Below, one piece after another: positions 28,499 to 36,700 of a stretch of 64,000 bases of DNA. The DNA is from Loripinus fragilis (Eukaryota > Mollusca > Bivalvia > Lucinida > Lucinidae). The notes beneath the pieces were generated by a model, which was not told the origin of the DNA, made no database searches, and worked only from the letters and a program-made list of their open reading frames with translations. Each line of letters begins with the position of its first letter. The stretch's first letter is position 1. Where the stretch lies: positions 71,106,260 through 71,170,259 of the forward strand of contig OZ026525.1 in NCBI GenBank assembly GCA_964019695.1, read 5' to 3'. The position numbers and the translations under genes were made by a program.

Positions 28499-31400
28499 TT
28501 TTGGGGGTTGGGGTGGGTCTTAGGTTAGTGGCAGCATGCAGAAAGAGCAACCGAGACATGTATATAGTATGTATATTTATACGGTCCACAATTTTTAACC
28601 ATCAAAATACTGAATGACTTCATACTCTGGGTGATGTTTTTAAAAGCTAATACTTGCATTCCTTCTTTTTGTGAAAGCAAAATACTTACAGAATTACGTT
28701 TCAAGCATCAAAGAGTTGTCAGGGGAGAATACTATCTACCGTCTTAGAAAATAAGTATTCTCTTTTAAAAACAAGATTCAGGAACGATAACTCTTACACT
28801 CTTACTTTTAAGTAAAAGTAAGGTTATCTTTTGACATGGGTCCCGCACTACCTTAATAACAGATAAATGCCCCCAAATGCTTGGGTTCCGATCGATTGTT
28901 GTTCATCAAATTCACATTGTATCTTTTAGCTTTAAATTGAGAGGAAAACTTTAATGTTTGATGTCTAGGCATGAAATAACTAATTACGGTTTCTTCATCG
29001 TGGATGATTAATCAATGACAAAACAGTATAATTATGACGTAACCGTTATTGACAATTTTTAATATAACTAAAAAAAAACACATTTAAAATATTTCTTTTT
29101 TTTCTCTGTTTGGTAAAACAACCCAAAGTTGCTAACTAGATGGTGCAATCTCGACGCAAACAGAAAGTTCTCATTTTTGCCAGCCTTTATTTGAAGGTAA
29201 TTTTACTATAACTCCAGGGTGGGTGACAAACCCCAAATTGACGTAGTAGTATGACCACAGTGACCATGTTCAACCTTATAAGTACATCTGCTTTTATAAG
29301 CGCATGTTGAGTTATCTATGGATTTTTTCACACTATGCACTTATGATTTTCAGTCAATCCAGTTGTTCTATTTTATTACCGATTTCATTATAAATAAGTA
29401 TTTCATTATAAATAAGGATTTCATTATAAATAAGGATTCATCATCTGAATTAAAACAGTGTAGATCCAGATCAGCTGTCTTCTGATTGAAAATGGTGTGA
29501 ATCCTGATCTGGCTCTCCACGGTTTTCATAAGAGAGTCGAGAATTTTGAAAACGTTAAGCACACAGTGCGCTTATAAGGGTTAAATATAGATGTATTCGA
29601 GGACAATCCCTTTCGAAAAATTCTTTCAGGAATACAACAGATTGGATCCAGATCAGGCCAGATATTTTTGTCGGGCCTGATCTGTATCGAATCTGTTTGC
29701 AAAGGTTATGAGCAGATGACACTAGCAGGCAATGAGTTAAAATCAGGTTTTCTTTAAACAGCGTGATAGTGCAGTCAAATTAAAGACTGATTCATAACAA
29801 TTCTGGGTTGCACATTAAAACCTGCGAGTAACATTTCAATCACATATATGGTTTGCAAGAAAAGTGCAAAAATATGGTGATGCGTTTTCAAAGCCCTCTA
29901 GTATACTTGAGTTAGTAGAGCATATGATGGGGTGTGGAAATTTGATATTTAAATAGGAACAAGTAAAATGGTCAAAATGCACTTGTGCAAAGGAAATTTT
30001 ACTCTCCCCACACACCTGAATTTGGTGTTCTATATGCAAAATAAAAGGTGTGTCTAATAACATTTTTTACAAAATGTTTCATTTCAGCCGTCAACAAGTG
30101 CAGGTGCACCAGTAGCTACATCTACACCAGTGACACAGAGCAGTGGATCTAAACTGGATCTGGCCACAGTGGCAGGAGCAGCAGGTAACCATATCCTTAG
30201 TGTTGTTGGGGGAGTAGGAGTTGGGGAAACATAATTATAGTGTTGCAAAAAACACAAAATGTAGTTAATCCCTGCTTAGTACTGGTTCAACCCAGGAAGA
30301 CCCGTCCCGACATGACTGAGAAACTGTTGACTGGGACGTAAAGAATCAAATCAAACTAAGCAAAATGTAGTATAGGGAACAACTTAGCTCAGTTGGTGGA
30401 CTCATGACCAAGAGGTAACAGGTTCGAATCCCACCCGCATCGCGGTGTTGTGTCTTTAACTTTATCTTCATAGCTTAGTGCTGGTTCAAATACAAGTTTG
30501 AAATTTGTTATGTATGGTAATTGTGAAATGCACAGCGAAAATATTCATATAAGTTACAGAAATTAGAAGTCTTGAAAATTACATGTTCAATATTCATGTG
30601 TGCCTCCATTTTGAATATTTTGATAGATTTTCTTAATTTCAAAATATTAGATAAATTCTTAAATTGATATTAAAGAATAGTATTGCATTTTTGAATGAAA
30701 ATAAATGATATTCTAAAGAAGAAACTGAAGCCATGAAAAATTAAAACTATATTCATATGCAGGGTTCGCATTTTAGCTCGCATACTCGCAAAATGCGAGT
30801 TAAAAAAGCAAATAGCGAGGTGGTATTTTCTCTACTTGCATTTTCTAGCGAGTGAAAATTTGGGGCAATTATCCTTGGTTCTAATCCTAGATAAAAATCT
30901 TCTCTCCAGTTTCCTTAAATGTTATTCATTGACGGCAAATATTTTCATTTTTATCCATCGGAAAATCCTGTCAATGGCGGAAGCTTACATTGGATACAAC
31001 CTCAATGCGCATACGCAGGCGATAAACTCCCCAGCATGGTCGGGTCTCAGCCAATCATATGCTTTCTAATTTTAGATTGTATCAAATATTCATAAGTTGT
31101 TAGTTTGTTAGCTCATTGGTTTTTTGCGATCTAAAATTAGAATAAAACTATTTTTTATAGCGCAATACGATTGGCCAAGACCAATCCTTTTCTTTCTAGA
31201 TTTCTTCGCAGATTTCACAAATTTAGATGGGTAAGTTTTTGAAAAGAAATAAGGCATCTATACTGACGGACTTTAAAAACGCAACACTTCGATAACAACT
31301 TTAATTAATGTCTCGAAAAAGAAGGCAGAACAATAATTCTGATTCTATGTTAAAGAGCATTCATTTGTTAGTAAAACATAGAAAACTTGTCCAACTAAGA

Positions 31401-33726
31401 TGAATTTAATGCATTAAAATGTAAACTTTTTGAGATAGGGTTCAACTTTTTCATGTGACCAAATGTTATGAATGAAAGATTCCCTACTTCTTTAAATCAA
31501 GAAACACTGGAAGCTTCAAATTTGTATAATGGACTTCGTTAATCATCGAGGAATCACTCTCATATTGATTGGCAGGTCTGCGATACAGCTTATTTGCGTA
31601 TATGACGTTTATCTGGGTGTACCCTTTCATTTAAATAGCTTAAAATCTCCTCTACTTAAGAAATGTTTAAATGGCTAAATTCATACGGAGCAAATAACAT
31701 CGTCCAGTTTAGTTGTACAATTAAAACTTAAGTGTTTGCTGAAGAAGCCAACCCATGATGACATTATCGAAGCAAAGGAAGTTTACATTCAACAGTCTTT
31801 TGGAAGATATAAGGGGAAGTTAGTGTTGCGTAATTAAAGTCTGTAAGTATAGCAGTAAAGATGCCGCTTAGGCTGCGAGCAAAAAAACTCAAATGGCACT
31901 ATTAAAGGACGTGTCAGCCAGTGAAAAAATGGTTTAGAAAAGGATGACGGAATTGAATATTGACCTGGTTTTTGTAGCCATGGATGACCTTGTGACCCAA
32001 ATCAAATGCAAGACTTGCAAATTATTTGCACTCACTAATATTTTATAACTGAACTTGAAGAGGGAGTCTGATTCCCTTTTCATGTAAAATCGTCCATACA
32101 TGACAGGGCAGTAACTGCCAAGGCAGCCAATGACAGAAAAGCCAGGAATGAACCCTCAGACATTGAAAAGGACAAAACTCTTTAGAACAGCATAATATAT
32201 TACCCAATCTGAAAGACCATTCTCTGATTTTCCAGCCTTAGTAGAGTTGCAGCCTTAAACTGCTCAGAGTAAATTTACCTTTAAAACAACAGCTTCTGAA
32301 TTTCTGTTCATAAAATGATAATTGTAAAAAATGCAAGTTGTTTTTCCATTTAGCAAGTAGCCAAAAATTCCACTTGCGAAAATATGCAAGTTGAAAATCT
32401 GGCTAGATTTGAACCCTGATATGTATGGAATTTAAAGGCACATTTAATTAAGGGCTACAATTAAGGGCTACATGATGCCACAAAGCCTATCATAATTTTA
32501 GAAATGGCAGCGCCCGTTTCTTCATGTTGCCCAACTTTTAAAACCTAAAACTTCCTTATTAACAGTCCAGTTTTGAATTTGCACCCAATAATATGCAAGC
32601 TGTGGAATGTATAACATTTGAAATGCATTGTTGATAAACATTGCTTCTTGAACCCTTTACCTAGGTCTGCTGAAAACCTTCGCGAACAGTTTGGACCCAG
32701 ATCAGGCCGAACAAAATGTCGGGCCTGATCTGGATCAAAACTGTTTGACACTCTGATGGTATTCTTGAAATCTTTTTTTAATATGTTATTTCTAAAAATC
32801 AGCAGATGACAAAAAGCATGCAAAGAGTTAAATATATTATGATCAATAGAAAAATTCTGATGTTGCTCAGCCCTCTGATCTTAGCCAGACCATGTGACCA
32901 ATCAGAAAAAATAGATAGAGGATATTCAAATTTTTGGAATGAATATATATGACAATTTTTCCATCAAGTGAAGTGAAAAAATTACTATGTACATTTCATG
33001 AGCTGCAAAGAAACAAATTGAAACTCTGAAGTCTTTGGTTATTGAAACTCTGAAGTCTTTGATTGCACAGGTTTTCATGTTTGATGCAGGCAGCCAATGA
33101 ATTATAGGGAAACAAAGAATATTCTATTTTTGGCCTGATGTATTTTTCATGTTCTTTTTAGCTGGAGGAGAGTCGTTGTGTGTTGACATAGAGGCGTTCA
33201 AACACTATACTGTACTACAAAACAAACTCAAGACTGTAGAACAACAAATACAGAGCTTAACAGCCACTCCACAGGTAATAGTAAACCCTTATCCAGCCAG
33301 TATTTTTTGTCCCGAAGATGTGGTTTGCTTTTTATGTCTTTTGCCTAATTCAAGTGAACTTCAAGTGAAAAATTTCTTTCACCAAGATAAATTTCTATCA
33401 TTATTTTATCGGAAAATACCTAAACCCTTCATTGGACCTCTTAATTACCCCCTGCAAGGCCCACATAATCACCTCAAAGACTGGCCTTTGATCTGCCTGG
33501 CATAGCCCCTTGAGAGTGGTACCACTATTATTGAGTAAAGATTTAGGTCTTTAAAGGCCTTGAAAAGTACTTCACTATTTTCTTTTGACCTAAGCCTGAT
33601 GATAAACTTTAGGATTTAAGTGTCTACTTTTCAGGAATCTTGGATTTTAGAACTTTCTCCCATGAATCTAACTAAAATGAATTCCAAATTTAATTCAACT
33701 ATTATAATTGTGAACTTTGAACAATC

Positions 33727-33760
<34 letters not shown>

Positions 33761-36700
33761 GTCTTTATTTAAAGAGGGTGACAACATTTAGTAGAACAAC
33801 TAATCTTCCAGGAGACCCTCAAAATAAATAATATGTACACACACAAAATAGAACAAGTTTACACAAACTATCAAATTTAAATTGTTAAACCCTGTATGAC
33901 TAAGCAAAACAATCCCAAAGCTTAGAGCTAAATTTTGTCTAGACCATGAACTCAATGCACAAAAGTGGATCCTGGTCAGCTGATCAGTTTCCACACTATT
34001 TCCAAAAATGGGAATATAATATCTAGGTTCAGCAGGACAAGGGTTAATTACATATATACAAGAGTAATTCCTTTCTTAACCCTTAATGCGCCAATCGCAA
34101 CAATTCAGGCCTCCAGATAAGACTGCATACTTGAGAATTTTTTTTTTCTTATTTCTCAACCAAAACATATGTTGTGGGTACTCAAAAGAACCGTCTCAAT
34201 GAGACAGTTCTTTTGAGCACCCAAAACACATGTTTAAATTGATGGGTAAGAAAATAATTATAATTTTTACGCTCAAAAGGTTTCCTTATCTGGACCTATG
34301 ACCTTTATTTTAGTTTATATCTGCAACAAGAGGAGCACTCATGTAAGATCCTCTACAGGGCTCGAAAATTGTACACGTCCGCTCGTATTTACGAGTGGAA
34401 GTTTGGTAAGGGCGAGTGGAAATTGCCATTTGCTAGCCCGACAGGACGAGTAGATTTTTTTGGTTTTGTAATTATTTTTGAGGAAAAAAAAGAACAAACT
34501 AGCATGTTTTACAGCCTGCAAAAGCAACGCAAACACAGTAGTGAAGAAAGATCGTTCGGTAGGTTTAAAATGTCACTTAAATGTGACCGGATGTTTACAC
34601 TAGTCAGCAGTAAATGCAACCCGGTAAAATCTGGTTGATCTTTGAACTAAATACCGGGACACATTGGAAAATCAATTCGGCCTAAGGGTTTTGAAAGTAT
34701 AAAGCCGACGTTCCGGATTTTATCTCTGTATACAAAAACGGGGGTCAGACTGATTACCATAGGCTACCACAGGATACCGCAGGATCCCCTGATATTGGCG
34801 TATTCAATGGAATTTACCATATTATTACATGGAATAGGCATTATATGATAAATAACAGTAAATATCTTCACTTGTTTTGTTGGTAAAAATAGCCATGCAA
34901 TAAACCAACTGATTAAAAAGACACCCTGTCACATTAGCCTAAGGATAACACAATTTGGTGTTATTAATTCGACAAATTATATGATTATTTTCTTTTTATA
35001 TCTCATTATGCTGACAATCTCAGCAACTGCTGAATGTGAGAGAGGTTTTAGCTCAGTTAACAATATTAAAACCACTGCAAGAACAAGCATGAAACAGGAA
35101 GCTTTGTCTAGTCTTGGTAGAATTAAGGTTGATGGTCCTGATCTTATGGAATACAATCCCACAGAAAGCATTATAAGCTGGTTAAACAGTGGTAAAGGGA
35201 CTAGACACATTAAGGGGCACATATGTACTGGTCCGAGGGGTCCAAAGGCTGCTGCACCTCAGTCTGATGCAGATGACTGAATAGTCTGATGGCTGAAAGG
35301 GAATAGTGTAAACAACAGTTTTATTTGTTTTGACATATATTACTAGTCAGTTGATGTCACATGTCACCTAAAACTAGTTGTAAATAAGTTACTGAATTAT
35401 GTGTTTTGTCTCTTTTAAAATACCAGACTTAAGGACCAGTTCAACTGGAGTAAGGACGAGTGAAAAATTTAGACCACTTGCCCCACAGGACGAGTAGGTC
35501 CAAAAAAAAATCGAGCCCTGCTCTATTTATTTCAGTTGAAGAAGTACAAGTTTGACATCCAGAAGGCTGCGAACACCCCGATCAACGCTATATCCCCGGT
35601 GAGTGGAGATCATCTGAGGGACAAGTTACAGCGACTCCTCAACCTACTCTCCGGCAACCAGGTGGAGGTAGCCGGCAAGAGAATAACTGTGAAAGATCAC
35701 CCAGATGCAGCAGCTTTCAGTAAACATCTCACAGCTAGAATGATAGTGGTAAGTTGATAAAATATTTTCTACTTTTCAAATACAGTAAAACCTGTCTTGA
35801 GCGGCCACTCAAAAATAGACAAAACAAAGGTCTTAAAGGGAGCTGGTAGTTTAATGCAGGTCGAAAGTATTGCAGAATTCTCTCTTGGAGCATTCTGCAA
35901 TACTTGAGACCTGCATTAAGCGATAATTGGTCTTGAAAACCACTATTTGTTAGTATTTTTGTGGTGACCGCTTAAGACAGGTTTTACTGTAAGTCTTTTG
36001 AAAAGATTTCCCATTGTCTTGCCCAAGATATATTGCTTTGCTGCCGAACACTAACATGTGTGTGCATATGTTTTACAGCAGAGCTGTATTTCTAAGGAAA
36101 TAATATGGGATGGTGGTTTTGTTTACAGGGGATTTTCTGCCCTTCTCTAGGTGCCGAATTTCGGACCCATTCCCAATAGAAAATAGCCATATTTTTTCCC
36201 AATATCATGTCTGTTTTCCCAATTAAGAAAAGTAAAAAAAACCCTTTTTTTCCACTTTTTTTTTAGAGACCAGTACTACTTATGAGAAACAATGACCCAT
36301 ATCAGAATGATACTTAAACACTTGTGCTTAAGTGGTATTCTTGGCATAATACAATCTAAAACAACTTGATTTTGAGGAGATATTTTGCTACCCTTGTTAT
36401 GTTCTGTGTCATTATTAAATTTCTCCCAATTTTGATGTTAAGTCGATCATTTTTCCCAATTTTGGCCAGGGGCCTATTCCCCAAATTGCTGGAAAAGCCC
36501 TGGTTTACTAATGTCACAATAAATTGTGTGTTTTTCCTTTTCAGAAAAAAGGAGATGAACAAGTATCGTCCAATCACGAATCAGCGTTTGCCATTGGCAT
36601 GGTAGCTGCAGGTCTGTGGGCGGAGCATCCAGACTTTGGTGAATTACTATTGGCTCAGTTCCACACAGTCTGTCCATACATTGTACCATACTACCTGCCT

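Larger units (their letters stand above)
25029..28856. mobile_element. 3.8-kb TTAA-flanked element
   Basis: TTAAGGTAGTACCGGAC at the left and GGTCCCGCACTACCTTAA at the right are inverted ends with TTAA on each side. The interior has diverged internal repeats (25860-27290 against 27560-28370, sharing GCAATCGAAAA and TATCGACGAACGTAG) and no transposase-like ORF. Nested inside: 26014-26722, a SINE and a GGATCC MITE. Confidence 0.7.
24942..29262. mobile_element. CACTGTGG-ended element with 5-bp TSD, interrupted
   Basis: Left CACTGTGGTCATACCACTAC pairs with right GTAGTAGTATGACCACAGTG; the inverted repeat continues (GGGTTTCGTCAC / GTGACAAACCCC). Direct ACCAT lies at 24937-24941 and 29263-29267. 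The host element is about 490 bp; a second element (25029-28856) is inserted in it. A CACTGTG end with a 5-bp duplication recalls Transib, but the duplication is not GC-rich, so hAT-like is equally possible. Confidence 0.7.

Noticed and set aside
30375..30445. tRNA-Met-like gene
   Set aside because: A and B boxes are present but the stems pair poorly and SINE body sequence follows directly.
33149..33505. 118-codon ORF as a single-exon gene
   Set aside because: Its first part is the GLE1 exon 33162-33274; the rest is intron read-through after a good gtaata donor.
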